From NCBI RefSeq assembly GCF_002865645.1, contig NW_020194637.1, forward strand, positions 434,001 to 498,000: a stretch of DNA of 64,000 nt, read 5' to 3'. The translations under genes and the position numbers were made by a program. This document shows positions 1-11,365 of the stretch, piece after piece. The first letter of the stretch is position 1; each line of letters starts with the position of its first letter. Origin of the DNA: Hyaloscypha bicolor E (lineage: Eukaryota; Ascomycota; Leotiomycetes; Helotiales; Hyaloscyphaceae). The notes below the pieces were generated by a model. It saw only the letters and a program-made list of their open reading frames with translations, was not told the origin of the DNA and did not search any database.

Positions 1-349
1 GCTAAGCGAGAACCAGGTGAGCCCGGCCGAACGAGTAGCTCCTCTTCAGGGGTCTCAGTTCAGAGTTGTCCACGAACGATATACCTACATTGTCCCGTCT
101 CCCATGAAAGCAGTCGATCACACTTCGTAGACGTTACCCAAGTTGTCTGCTGCCCTCTGGCTTTCTCAGAACTACTATTCCAAATTATGAAGTGTACTTG
201 CTTTCTCAGAGCTGCATTAACCCCGAAAACTCTCGGCTGTGCTACTTGCTGTCTGTCAGCGCCCTGCGTAACATCAAATTATCTACAAGAGACTCTCCCC
301 CAATTCACACTTATGAAAGAGATTAGAGAAGATATCGGCCCTCTATCTC
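1..349. other. intergenic, no gene seen
   Basis: This stretch lies downstream of the permease gene on the minus strand. I see only short frames without recognisable protein pattern; it probably holds the permease 3' untranslated region. Confidence 0.4.
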
Positions 350-2057
350 TCAGTGAGTATAAACAAAGAAAACATTCTTCCTATCCGTCTGATCAGCAAA
401 CGCCATCTTCTCCCTCAAATCCAGCTTCTCCTCCTCACTCATGCCCTCCAATACCTTCCTATTCCTCTTGTTCAACATATCGTTATACCACCTCAGAATC
501 AAAATCACAAAACACAAGATACCCAACGTAGCGATGATGCTAATCTTCCCAGAAATGTAGCCAGGCGCTTGCTTGGCTTGGAAAGTCTGGGTGCCGAGGA
601 TATTGCCAGTTGCAAAGGAGACGAGGGTGAGGGCGTTGATGGTCACTTTCTTTGTGTGGCCCGCGATGTTTGAGGCATTCCAGGCCAGCATCAACATAAA
701 CGCCGCGCCAAATGTACCAGTTAAGAAACTTGCAGCCAACAGCCCAGCTTTGTTCTTTGGGACACCATTGGGGTCAAGCCCGATCATGAGACCGGCACCA
801 AGAATGGTGGGAAGGATACAGAGTAACATGACGGATGACCTGTCTCGCCATTTATCGGAGAAGTATCCAACGCCGAGGACGCAGATAGCGCCGATTGCTC
901 CACTGGGTGCACTCAGAATGAGTGCTTGACGAGAGGAATAGCCGAAGGTTGTGAGGAGGATACTGGAGAAGTTTGAGAGGCCGCCGTTGGGGATTGAGCT
1001 GAGCATTGTGCAGAGGCAGACGAGGTACACTCGGACGTCTTTGAATGTTTCGAAAACCTACATATCATCGGTTAGAACATCTGTTCAGTGTGCTCGAGAT
1101 GGGAGAGGCGTACCTGTGCCTTCTTCAAGTGCGCGTTCTGAGTTCCGCTCTGATTATCCTTCGTTCTCAACAGCGCAGCAACCTTCTCCGCATCCGTGAA
1201 CCTCCTTGCCTTGACCGGAGAGTCAGGCAGGAGAACGCACACCAGCGCCCCGACGCAAATAGTCAGGGCCCCGATAGCAACGAAAAATATCCTCCAGCTC
1301 GCAAATTTCGTGTTGACGAAGCTGACGCCATACGCGAGTAACCCACCAAAGATCTGGGTCAACGAGTTGCATACATAGAACCAAGATACTCGGCGTCCTT
1401 GCTCTTCTTTCTTGTACCACATTGCGATGATCAAGACGAGAATTGGCGCCACGCAACTCTCGAAGACGCCGAGCAGCGTGCGGCAAATCGCTAGTCCGGC
1501 GAAATTGGTGCATGCTGCGTGGCAGCCGAGGATGAAACCCCAGAGCATGATGTTGATGCCAAGGTACAAGCCGAGCCTAGACATGTGTTGGGCGAGGTAT
1601 TGAGTGGGGAATTCCGCTGCGAGGAACCCTGTATCTCATTAGTTCTGCGTTCCTTTTGTTGGAGGTCAAGTTCACCGATGTAAAACAACATCGAAAGATC
1701 CGAATAATCCTGCCCCACAAGATGCGTATCCTTCCTGATTCCCATAACCGCCGTATACGACAGCGTTGTTTTGTCTAAGAACTGCAGGAAGTACACTGCA
1801 GCCAAAAGTGGGGCAATCGTGAAGTCGATCTTACGGAGCAGTTTTTTCAGCTGGACCGGGTCTTCGAGGATTGCCGTTCCTTCGATGGCGATTACTGCTG
1901 CTCGGGGGTGGTTTGTAAGAAACCCAAGGGCCTCGTCGGCATCGATGAGGTCAACTACTGTGACAGTCGCTTCATCGCTGGTGACGGAGTCCTGCCGACC
2001 GTCAAGGCCTGCGAAGGGCTTCTCGGGATCGACTTTTGGTTCAGTTGGAGCTAACAT
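350..2057 (-). CDS. Dal5/allantoate-permease-type MFS transporter (anion:cation symporter family)
   Basis: Twelve-helix plasma-membrane permease of the fungal Dal5/Tna1 group, which imports organic anions such as allantoate, nicotinate, pantothenate or related vitamins; the substrate cannot be told from sequence. Three exons (2057-1676, 1628-1114, 1057-350) join in frame to 534 aa, the usual family length. The introns are 47 and 56 nt with GT..AG ends. Seen in the protein: a soluble N-terminus of about 75 residues, the first helix with the family signature LQFLDKTTLSY, a central loop after the sixth helix, and the characteristic tail DQTDRKNVFFVYTH. The ATG at 2057 is the first in frame. No pathway genes sit beside it. 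The family call is secure; the transported compound is not. Confidence 0.9.
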
Positions 2058-4758
2058 CTTGATTGCGATTGAAATGCTATGTCAAGATTGAGATCTGACG
2101 AAATTGGAAATATATATAAACAGAGACATGAAAATAATTCCAGATAAAGGAACCAACAACGGACGTCCGAGGACTTCTCGACATCATTCCATTCCAAATT
2201 CATTGATAACAGCAGTTAGATATTACACTCGATAACCAAAAATGGACCTCGTCGTCGCGGAAGCACTTACCCGTCCACTGCTCGACGTTTAGTCTGCGAT
2301 GAGCCGGGGTTCCTATGCATGGGGGGAGACAATCTTTACAAATACATGTTGATCGTGATAAGAGAAGTGAGTGACGTTGAGAGAGCAGCTGCCTCATTGG
2401 GAAAGAAGTAGATTCGCGGGGTAGAGTGGCGAATGGAAAGTGGGAGCAGACATATATTCACGTGACTGTATCTTGAAGAAAATCTTTAAGTTCATCCTCC
2501 AATTGGATTTCAATTTGTTGATTGAAGAAGTGTAGGCAGAAATCCGACGAAAAGGTGAAGATGTGGTTGCGTTCCTCCTTTTCAGTTCGCCAACTTGGTC
2601 ATAGAGGACCGCACTGCCTCCACCAAACCCCACCAGACCCCGGGATCGCTCCAGGGGCCTAAAATAAGGGAAATAAGATTTCGGGGCTGTGCTCGCGGGC
2701 CGCACAGGGCATTCGGGTTGTTTCGTCTGAAATTTTTAGCGACCGCAGGTGCCCTGCCACCAACACGGTGAAAATCAGCCCAGCATTCTATTCATAGCCT
2801 TTCGACAGCATACAATCCGATTATCTGGTAAAGATGAAGAGCCGCAGGCGGCTCGGGACTAACAACGTTTATCATTTGAATCCAGAGCCTCAATTTCGCG
2901 TAGAATATCCTGAGCCATTTGGTCAGTCGAGGCTCCGCAATCATCAGAGGAAGGAATTCCCTTCGTCCGCAGCCAAGCCCAGTACGAATACGGAGTATCT
3001 CTGTGAAGGAACATACACACACTAATTAGCCATGTTTTTCCAACTTTGAATACACATCATTAACTGGAGTCTCGTCTTTTACTCATATTTCCATTGTTTC
3101 TTCTCATCTCAATTCTTTGATTTTGTCCCAACTATTCCTCATTTCAATTTGATACCTACTCCCATCAGACATGTGATAATCTGCTTTCACTATCCGAATT
3201 CACCAATCAAACTACATGACTCTTAATTCAAAATGAGGCCAACTTTTCCTCTTGCTTACCGACTCTGCCACCTCAAATTCTGATTCCAGCCCAACCTCTC
3301 TCCCAACCACCCGAGCCGCACGCCGAGCCCGACGGACATCAAGAAAGGTGCGGTGTGATGGATGCGAGTTCGATTGAGCATGTCGTGTGGGGTGCGGGTG
3401 CTGTGCTTCTGATGGGGGTGGGGAATGTGGGTATAATCTATGGACCTGTTCAGTTGGGAGGCAGAGGTAATAGACGAAAGGAGGTGTTCCGGATCAATGA
3501 CCGTTGAAGGAGTTTGGGCATAGGAAATGAATTTAGGGACAGCATATTGCTTGAGTTCTGGTTAGCTGGATAATGAATTGAATAACCATCCCGATTTTGG
3601 TTTTATTTTACAAATGACCGCCTGATGAATCGTAATGTTTGACTTGGGATAAGCTTCTTTTAGCTTCTGTATCGAGACTTAGGACGTGAAAGGCCAGGCC
3701 TCGCTTAATTCTCGTCACCCCCTATGTCAACCTGCCCTCTTCTCTGCACTAAAGTCATTACGATATGCAGAACGGAAAACAGAAAGTCTAACATTTGGAA
3801 CAGGAGGGACAGATCCAATCTCTTGGAGCAGAGATTTTCAGTTGAAACGTGTATGACTTTCCACGCAGCCACGCAGACGAGATGGGGCCCAAAAGGCAAA
3901 AACGAACACTCCAAACGTGCTGAGGTCAGACTTCCCCAATCCTGCATCCTGAAATCTCCACTTTCGCACGAGAACTTTCCTCCTCCGGCTGTCTACAAAT
4001 CAATACTGGAAGAACAGAAATGTGAAACCGCAATGAGAACTCCACGCATCAAAACAATTTCAAACGGTTGGGTGGAGATACGGATACGGTACGCAGCGCG
4101 GGAGACCTCCTATTTTCGCAGCCTTTCGCCAGGGTCCTCGTACAACTGCGGCCGCACCCGCAATACTTTTCAGGAAGCCGTCAGCACTTTATCTTGGCGA
4201 GGCTGACTGGACGACGTGGTCCTATGGGGTCTTTCTTAAACTACGGCAAGGCCAATCAGTGCATCGTCAGCCCCTGGCAAGGTCGCTTTGGTCTTGGACT
4301 CTTGAGTCAATATTTCCAGGGGTGGCCCGTCCCATGTGCTGCTGATGCTCGCCGATCAACATGCTGGAATTTCCACTAATAATTTTAATAATTCAACAGC
4401 ACAGTGAGAAACTTCACTGGCCAAGATTCTGATGAGAGTTCAGCAAAAAGCGAGAAGAGAATTGAATCTCAAGAGAATTGATCTTCAAAATCCAAAGCAA
4501 AAGAAAGAAGAGAAACATCGTGGGGAAAGCTGCTGCGGCCAGCGTTTAATGCTCAAGCGAGCAGCACTGCCGTCTGACTGTGGCTCCGCGGCACAGTCAA
4601 CCCCGAACACAGCCCACCAATCACTTTACTTTCCTAAGACTTTCCTAAGAAACGAGCCAGTCCATAGTGCACAACCTCTGCACAGTGTGACAGAACCAAT
4701 ATCGAATTTCACAACTGCACAGCCGCGTCCCTCAGCAATCAGAGACGCGGTTCCTCAT
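2058..4758. other. long intergenic region, no gene supported
   Basis: About 2.7 kb with only short frames on both strands and none with a recognisable domain. A short stretch near 3340-3400 can be read as a degenerate Cys-rich motif but contains a stop and was rejected. The left end holds the permease promoter and the right end probably the promoter and leader of the next gene. Confidence 0.5.
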
Positions 4759-4842
4759 ATGGACGGTAAGTCCCATCTCCTTCTCTCATACCTCAACGAT
4801 CCTTCTGCACGCCTTCGGTGAGACAACGCCCAAGCCGTCGCC

Positions 4843-5799
4843 ATGGAGCCATCTGCGTCAATCCGATTAGAGCCTCAACCAAAGGCAAGGCGAGCCAGCA
4901 GAGCAAGCCTCGAGCCCCTCCCCCTCGAGCCTGCTAAAAACCCAAAAAGACCCAGCAGCGCGAGTCTCGAGCCTTCCATCCCGTTCTCGCCCTCCCGCGT
5001 CTCCAGCGAGGCACCGGAAGTCGTTCCAGGACAACCGCTGCCAGAACCCTTTGTCTATATGACTTATGAGCAAGCAAGGTCGAAGAGGGCGAGTTCGGAG
5101 GGAAGCGAGGATCTCAAGCCATGGGAGGTGAGGGAGAAGGAGAAGGGGAAGTTGGTTCCTACGCCGCAGATTGCATATGATCAGACTTCGTTAGAAGATA
5201 TTTCGTACCAAGAGAAGCCTGCTCCCAGACGAAGAACATTTGGGCTCCTTTATGTCACCATATTCGTGGTTATTGCGTTCTTGGTTGGAGGAGGCATCGG
5301 AGGAGGTGTTGGAGGTGCGGTGGCCGCGAGCGAGAAGTCGAAATCAAGGTATGCTTACTCTAACTCTGGCGAAGGGGGGGAATCGGGACTAACTTGGCTT
5401 CGAAGTACACTCCAATCCAGCGGCACCGCATCCGCATCTGCAACGCCATCTACCTCCACCGTCATCGTGGACACAGCAGGCTGCCCGCTTGTTAATAACT
5501 CGACCTTTACCTCCACCTCCAAAACGAACTTCCTAAAGTTATGCGCTACCGAAATCGTCGCCCCCGCCAACCAATACATCGAAATATCGAACTCGGTGCA
5601 AGGCTCCTTTGATTCATGCCTGAATTCTTGCGCTGCGACGACGGGATGCGTGGGTGCGAGCTGGGTGATCTTTAGCCCGACGAACCCGAGCCGGAATTCG
5701 GTCTGCTATTTGAAGAACAAGACGGGCGTGGCGACGGCTGCGAGTGTCACTGGGGAGACGGTGGTTAGTGGTTTCCTTGCGTCTGCGATTGGATTGTAG
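4843..5799 (+). CDS. single-pass membrane protein with Apple/PAN-like ectodomain
   Basis: Likely cell-surface glycoprotein. The N-terminal part (about 125 residues) is basic and rich in Ser, Pro and repeated LEP motifs and has no signal peptide. A strong transmembrane helix follows (LLYVTIFVVIAFLVGGGIGG, near residues 147-166), then a Ser/Thr-rich stalk and a C-terminal module with spaced Cys (LCATEI, CLNSCAATTGCVGASW, CYLKNKTG) like fungal Apple/PAN-type domains. An intron probably begins at 5349 (AAG|GTATGC) with a CTAAC branch at 5389 and an acceptor at 5405 or 5420. Both lengths are multiples of three, so the unspliced frame stays open. A possible upstream start at 4759 splices (4766-4834) in frame to this ATG, adding five residues. 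Function unknown. Confidence 0.7.
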   Translation: MEPSASIRLEPQPKARRASRASLEPLPLEPAKNPKRPSSASLEPSIPFSPSRVSSEAPEVVPGQPLPEPFVYMTYEQARSKRASSEGSEDLKPWEVREKEKGKLVPTPQIAYDQTSLEDISYQEKPAPRRRTFGLLYVTIFVVIAFLVGGGIGGGVGGAVAASEKSKSRYAYSNSGEGGESGLTWLRSTLQSSGTASASATPSTSTVIVDTAGCPLVNNSTFTSTSKTNFLKLCATEIVAPANQYIEISNSVQGSFDSCLNSCAATTGCVGASWVIFSPTNPSRNSVCYLKNKTGVATAASVTGETVVSGFLASAIGL

Positions 5800-6179
5800 A
5801 ATATGGGATTGGTGCATATTTTGGAAGGAGTTCGGACATAAAAAGGTAGCATTGGTGGTGTTTTGGAGCATTTGAGCGGTTGGCATTGACATTGGCATCG
5901 GCATCGGCATGGGCGTGCTGTTGTACAGAGAGATGTTCTTTTGGTGATGAGATGCTATCGAAGAGTTGGACTCGAAGAACAACTTATTGCTTCGGTCGAA
6001 TGTATAAGTATCATGCTTGTGTTCCTCTGCACAGAATGGCTTCACTGAATGCGGGTTCCGATCCGCAATATAGAGCCTGCATCTGCATCAGCGCTAAAAC
6101 CTGCCATGATATTTCCAGCATTTACCACACATTTTCTCATCCCTACACTTTTACCTTGCCAACCGCTTATTTGTGCAAG
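5800..6179. other. intergenic; duplicated F-box promoter segment
   Basis: Contains the 3' region of the Apple-like gene with a short GGCATT-type repeat near 5880-5910. From about 6060 the sequence shows patches of similarity to bases upstream of the intact F-box gene near 7000 (shared word AGCGCTAAAACC), so the tandem duplication included the promoter. Confidence 0.5.
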
Positions 6180-6869
6180 ATGCTCACAGCGAAAGACCGC
6201 GGTTTATGAAGTCCAGAGTTGTTTAGTTGCATCCTTCCTTCAATTGCTCTTCAATCACTCCTCATCGAAGCTCAACTCGTATTGTCGGACCTGGAAGGCT
6301 TCCATCGACTCGTCCAATCAATCACAGCAAGCACTCTGAGAGCCGAGGCTTCATGGCGGAGGGTGTTTGTGGTACAGCCAGCTGTATATGATTTTCAAGT
6401 CCTTGGGCAGATGGCCATTGGGTACGCACCTGTGATCAGGACTCTGAGGCGCCTTGCTCGTCCATAATTTACTGAGGGGATGAGGATGGGAACATTATGG
6501 GCCGTCATGATCGATGAGCTGTGGCAGCGGTGTTGCAGTTCAACATTTGGCATATGCCGACATATGATTCCAGCGGATTTGAAAACTCACGAGAGCTTCC
6601 TGGATATGTTAAAACGGACAGCTGCAGAGACACGTGCCAGTGGAGACGGAGAACACGAGCAAAGCCTCGAGAACAATACGAGCCATAGGAGGGGAGGGAT
6701 TGAAAGATTCAAAGAGGAGGAAAAGATGGAAAATCTGCTCACTTTGGCATTCACTCATATGACGATTCGGCTCAAACGTATTAAGACCGAACCCCATTAG
6801 TTCAAGAGTCTCGGATAGGAGAAGGTCGATCTGCAATCTGGGGACGGGTTTGAGAATATGAAGACATAA
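6180..6869 (+). pseudogene. decayed tandem copy of the neighbouring F-box gene
   Basis: Fragments in shifting frames match the intact gene downstream in the same order: MLTA.DR at 6180, LRAEASWR..VVQPAV.D near 6335-6395 (intact copy: MRAEASWRKMLIVQPAVCD), RMG.LW...MDEL near 6483 and KSLG.EKVDLQ near 6805-6835. The segment between the F-box and the AEASW motif is shorter than in the intact copy, and several stops and frame changes separate the blocks. Seen directly: collinear similarity with the gene 900 bp away. Inferred: tandem duplication followed by loss of one copy. It cannot encode a full protein. Confidence 0.8.
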
Positions 6870-7074
6870 TGGCCTCTGGAGTTTTTATCTGAAGGTGCCG
6901 CATTTGTCCGTTTCCCCCTCGGAAATGGTCCAGGTCCAGAGGGGGCAACCTCCTGCAGCCTTGCCGCAGGTGGCTGCCTCAATGCGCAGCTGGGTGCATA
7001 AGCGCTAAAACCACAACTCACCGATATTTTTCAACATCGCGAGCCTGCTGCACCTCTACACCCTCTCATCCACG

Positions 7075-7935
7075 ATGCTCACAGCCGGAGATCGTGTTCT
7101 ATCGACCCCAGAGCTTTTCATCTGTATCTTACTTGAGCTTCCACAACAGACTCTCCTCGTCCAAGCCCAGCTCGTTTCTCGTACTTGGAGGAACGTTATC
7201 ACAACCTCCACACAAATACAGCAAAAGCTCTTCTTCACCCCGCTTCCCCCTCTTTCCAAACCCCGCAAACCACAGCAAAACCCCCTTCTAGTCCCTCGGT
7301 TCAGGCCCTGGTTCAAGCATAAAGAGTTCAAACTCAACGAGTGTCCCTACCGCAATGATTTCAAACCCACGGAAGGCTGGCACAGATATAAAGATCTGCG
7401 GGAGCTGGAGTTCCAGTGGGAACTCGATGCAAAGACTGCGTACATGCGAGCTGAAGCTTCGTGGCGCAAGATGTTGATTGTGCAGCCTGCTGTTTGCGAT
7501 TTGAGGGTTGTGAGTCAGGTGGGCGACTGGCTGGGGCCGGAACGTCTTGCTGCTTTACATTTTGAGCAAGGATTGAGGATGGGTGTGTTGTGGGATATTA
7601 CTATGGATGAGTTATCGCGACGTAGGAGCTCGGAGTTCAATGTAAGTTGGTATAGGAGACCGGCACATGAGGAAAGCGTTGGCAAGAGGAGGAGTGTAGA
7701 TGTGGTTTGCGTGGGCTGCATTGCGCCCCAACCTCAGGTCGGCCACTTCTGCGCAAAGATCTGGGCCATTGAAAGGCGCGATGAGGCGTTAGACGCTGGA
7801 GGGCGTACGAGAGACCATATGATCAATTTGGTAGTTAGTCATAAGACTCTCAGACGGAAACCTGTCAAGGAGACTCATTTGTTGAAGAGCCTGGGACACG
7901 AAAAAGTCGATCTGCAGTTTGAGGACGAGTTTTAG
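7075..7935 (+). CDS. F-box-domain protein
   Basis: Intronless 286-aa protein. The first 45 residues have the pattern of fungal F-box modules (STPELFICILLELPQQTLLV...VSRTWRNVI). F-box modules bind Skp1 in SCF ubiquitin ligases and present a target through the C-terminal part. The remainder is charged and Trp-rich, with no leucine-rich or WD repeats, so the target-binding part is unrecognised. It directly follows its own degenerate copy (6180-6869), and the two share bases upstream of the ATG. The ATG at 7075 is supported by conservation of the same start region in the pseudogene. This is one of the small lineage-expanded F-box families of filamentous ascomycetes; the target is unknown. Confidence 0.75.
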   Translation: MLTAGDRVLSTPELFICILLELPQQTLLVQAQLVSRTWRNVITTSTQIQQKLFFTPLPPLSKPRKPQQNPLLVPRFRPWFKHKEFKLNECPYRNDFKPTEGWHRYKDLRELEFQWELDAKTAYMRAEASWRKMLIVQPAVCDLRVVSQVGDWLGPERLAALHFEQGLRMGVLWDITMDELSRRRSSEFNVSWYRRPAHEESVGKRRSVDVVCVGCIAPQPQVGHFCAKIWAIERRDEALDAGGRTRDHMINLVVSHKTLRRKPVKETHLLKSLGHEKVDLQFEDEF

Positions 7936-8812
7936 GATTTGGTAATATAGTCAGCTCTCCTGCCGAAGAAATGCTCGCGGCTGTCGGGTAGAATTGTGTC
8001 AGAAACATTCAGAAACAATATGCAACTTTGAATGTGGTGCCCACAATAGCTCTACTCTCTGCTGCTCTCCCCGGCCCCCTCTACCTTCTTCCCAATAAGT
8101 CGAAACCTTGTCGTCAACCTCGCCTTCCCATCTTCAGACATGGCCCCAATATCACCCGAAACGATTTCGAATCCCGATCCCTCCGGTTCTCCCTCCGTCG
8201 TCCCAACGCCCCCAAGTCTTCCTTGTACAGCTGCTGCCGTGATTCCCCTTACTTTGAACGCATCGTGCAGAGTTGACCAAGTCCAAATGTAGCTGCTAGG
8301 CGTAACAAATGCCACGATAGTTTGCCTGATGTTGAATTTCTCGTAGCGACTGAGTGTTGGGGAGGAATGGCCTCAGAAAGAGGGATAATGCGTGGGGAAT
8401 GCCTTGCTCGACGAAAACAGCGAAATAAAAATAAGGACCGATGCGACTGGGAGGATTCAAAGAAGAGTCAGGCGACCGTACAAGAGTTGAGAGGTGATTC
8501 TTTTTATAGTTCTGGATAGGTGTGCGTGATCCTTTGAAGTTAAAGCTTGGTTCCAATCGGGGACAATTGCTCGTGCCGAAGAGACCCAGATTTACATTCC
8601 TTGCTGTGAAAAATCTTTAGACGACGACCTTCTAATATGTTGTCAATTTTTGGGCAACCTCTCTCTCCTCTGAATTTTCTTTCGGAATGAGGAACATTAA
8701 GATCTCTCGCGAAAGTAAATCCAGCAAAGCACATCCGCAGTTTACTGTGCCATTTACCTCCGGAAAATGGAGCTCGCAAACTCAACGAAGCTCCACCGCT
8801 CACGCCACAGTT
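7936..8812. other. intergenic, no confident gene
   Basis: Holds the 3' ends of the convergent F-box and ABM-like genes. An 87-residue minus-strand frame at 8315-8052 (WTWSTLHDAFKVRGI...) is coding-like in composition but has no recognisable partner exon, so it is not called. Confidence 0.4.
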
Positions 8813-9439
8813 CTACTTCTCCATATCCCTCGTATGACTCGCCTCAACGCTCTCCCAATGATCTCTCAATCCCCTATAATCCTCAAACTTCTCCCTCATC
8901 CCAGCCCCAAACGCCAAATGATCGTCCTTCTTCTCCCACCCCGTAATAATCATATTCTCATTCTCCGCCCCCCTGCCCTCAGGATCAACTGTCCAACCCT
9001 CAGCAACACCGGACGGGCTCGTCCTCTCCTCCAGCATCTCCCTATACTTTCCCGTAATCTCATTGTGAAGTCTCAGATGCTGCCCACTCTTGACCTTGAT
9101 CCTCGCAATCGCCACCACCGGCGCGTCAAGCGGTAAGTCCTCCATCTTTTCCAACGGGATGTGAACACACCAGCTGAAATCCAGTAGGTGCTCCTGAGGG
9201 GCGAGGATATCGGCTCTCAAATCTGAGGAGAGGAAATCTTGGTGTTGGCTGAGAGAGGTCCAGAGTCCGAGGACGTAGATTAGCGAGAGATCTTCGATGG
9301 ATTGGTAGAAGCGGGAGTGTGTGGGGTGGATCTTTTCGGCGAGGGAGGTGCGGACGGTTTGTAGACTGGTGATGATTGCGGGGTCTGACGGGGAGATGTT
9401 GGGTTTGATCTTTAGTTGGAGGACTTCGAGGACTGGCAT
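8813..9439 (-). CDS. dimeric alpha/beta-barrel (ABM-like) protein
   Basis: Intronless 208-aa protein with the fold pattern of fungal ABM/stress-responsive alpha-beta-barrel proteins. The first half starts MPVLEVLQLKIKP, followed by a helix with SLQTVRTSLAEK. The second half repeats the theme: VVAIARIKVKSGQHLRL, then a helix. The tandem arrangement suggests one chain carries two half-barrels. No signal peptide, so probably cytosolic. Family members include small monooxygenases and decarboxylases acting on polyketides, but most, like this one, have no assigned reaction. The next gene lies 630 bp away, so no cluster is indicated. Confidence 0.65.
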   Translation of the reverse strand: MPVLEVLQLKIKPNISPSDPAIITSLQTVRTSLAEKIHPTHSRFYQSIEDLSLIYVLGLWTSLSQHQDFLSSDLRADILAPQEHLLDFSWCVHIPLEKMEDLPLDAPVVAIARIKVKSGQHLRLHNEITGKYREMLEERTSPSGVAEGWTVDPEGRGAENENMIITGWEKKDDHLAFGAGMREKFEDYRGLRDHWESVEASHTRDMEK

Positions 9440-10069
9440 TTTGAAGATGGTGAAGAAAAGCTGTTCGAGGAAACGAAATTGGCAGGTGCGTTTCCTTTTG
9501 ACTTGGATCGAAGTTGTGGATTGTGGTTGTTCGAGTTGGGGGTGGGGCTGGAAGGGGTGAGGCTAATGCAAGAAGAACACGGGCCGAAACTTTGACAGTG
9601 TGACGCACACGTGATCACCCCCTCCTCTAATCAAAGAGCTCTCCTTTGTTTGAGTAAGTGCTCTAGATTCATGTTGGACATTTCTTAAGCCAACTCGTTG
9701 CTCGCAACATGCGGATAAGAGTAATTCAAATGTGCTCAGCGTTTGGCCGGCTCAATACTACATACTCCTAAGCTACTAATCATCTTAGAGTCTTATATTC
9801 TTTCTTATTTTTAAAAATTTGTAACTGTCTAGAGGGAGTTCGAGTATTGGGACTTCCTGAAAACATGGAACTGCCCTTGAAATCTAGGTATCAAATCCCC
9901 TCGAACCTCAAATGACATATCACGTGAGTGACTGAAAGGTTGCGCAACTTGAAAGCGCGGCAACTAGCGGGAGCCTGAGCTGAGCAGCAGACGTAAGCTC
10001 ATCAGATTAACTGTTGGCTTTACTTTTTCCTCGGGCTTCAACACTAAACCCAACCTAGATGCAGCCAAA
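9440..10069. other. intergenic, no gene seen
   Basis: About 630 bp holding the promoter of the ABM-like gene and AT-richer DNA. Contains CACGTGATCACC at 9606 and TATCACGTGAGTGAC at 9917, both with CACGTG E-box cores; their function is unknown. Confidence 0.4.
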
Positions 10070-10790
10070 ATGGCAGAAACTGGAACCACTCCCCTCGTCG
10101 AAAATGCTGCCCACGTTGAACATGTCCCAGCCTCGGCTTATTTCCATAGAACCATCCAGTGTGTCAAATGAGTAGAGTAGTGTAGAGTAGTGGGTCCTAC
10201 TCATACTCTACTCAGCCAAAATATGTCCTACTTATACTCTACTCAATACTCAATGAGTATATACTTGAGTAACTTAAGTAGTTTGAGTTTTCCTTTGACA
10301 CACTGGAACCATCAAGAGGCTCACCATAGCTATTCTCGTCGTTTCAGTCGTCGCCCTTCTCAGTCTCCTTATCTGGTTCTTTCATGTCACGGTTTGGTCT
10401 TTCAGATGGGTTATAGGTTGCCCCCAAGTGAAATTTCTGAACTTGTTCATACACATCTCACCCTCGCCGCCTCTCACTTCATCCCACACATTGACATCTA
10501 GTAGCTACTTATCGCAACCTTCGTTGCAATTATCAACCTCAATATCAATGTTCCTATTCTCTTAGACCTTATCTTCCTTGTCCTTCTCCTTGGCTTCGTC
10601 CTCATCTCATGGTCTTTTGGTCTGATTCTCGGCTACCTTTTTATCGACTTGTGCAGGATTGAAGTCGGGTACCGGAAACCTCCAGATCGAAAGATCCCTC
10701 CTCCAGGTTGCCCTGGCCGGAGGCTAGGGGTGTGGATCCTAAGTGGTTTTGCATTTGGGCTTGGGCTAATCATTGGGTATGTTTCTTCTT
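10070..10790 (+). pseudogene. small multi-pass membrane protein gene, broken by a MITE and stops
   Basis: The frame opens at the ATG at 10070 (MAETGTTPLVENAAH...AYFHRTI) and is interrupted at 10157 by a 149-bp mobile element. Removing the element and one copy of its 8-bp target duplication resumes the frame as KRLTIAILVVSVVALLSLL, a transmembrane helix. The reading then shifts frame near 10400 (SEISELVHTHLTLAASHFIP), hits two adjacent stops at 10499-10504, and continues as further hydrophobic helices and a PPPGC motif to a GTATGT donor at 10777. This pattern matches the small four-helix membrane proteins common in Leotiomycete-like genomes (family without known function). The frame shift and stops mean it is dead even without the insertion. 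Confidence 0.75.
10157..10305. mobile_element. hAT-type MITE, 149 bp, with 8-bp target duplication
   Basis: Perfect terminal inverted repeats CAGTGTGTCAAA / TTTGACACACTG flanked on both sides by the direct repeat GAACCATC (10149-10156 and 10306-10313). An 8-bp target duplication and CAGTG ends are hallmarks of hAT transposons. The interior is almost entirely GAGTA/TACTC repeats and has no coding capacity, so it needs a transposase from elsewhere. A related longer copy lies at 27416-27940. Confidence 0.9.
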
Positions 10791-11365
10791 CGCATTGTTT
10801 CCCATGCGTTTTTTATGTGTCTGCATGGCGTCGACCTAGGGCTTTTGCACATTCGGAAAATCCGGGGACAGGAAACTTCCGGGCGATATCAATCCTCGAC
10901 GGCACTAGGTCGAAAATAGACGTGGTCGAGAAGCCGACTCGGCTATTTCAGGGAGGGCGGAGCACAGAAGAAAGAACTTTCCGCGGCCACTCGATCGAAA
11001 TAAGTCTGACATAGTGACACTGCACCTTCCTATAGGTGCTGGCCCTCGCAAGGCTGACAAATGTCGGCCGACTCTATTTGCCAAGACCTTAATACCCTTA
11101 AAAGGAGCCGTGAGCCTTAGTTGCATAGCTTAGTAGCGTCGGCTGACTAGAATCTTAGAATAGCTATAAGCCTCAACTTCATAACATCCTCGCATATCTC
11201 GGGGCTGTGAGGCTATTGCAGAAAATTTATAAATGATGAAGAGATCCTTAAAGAAAAACCATCATTCCATTCCAATATCTTCAACTCATTCACGTCTCAT
11301 TCCATCTCATTTCCGTCTTATTATCTTTAACTCGCTCAAGTCACTCGCATTCTCAGCCAGTCAAA
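10791..11365. other. intergenic, no gene seen
   Basis: Follows the broken membrane gene and precedes the small secreted protein. The last 130 bp (CATTCCATTCCAATATC and TCATTCC repeats) form a pyrimidine-rich promoter and leader with a TATAAATG-like box at 11228. Confidence 0.4.
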
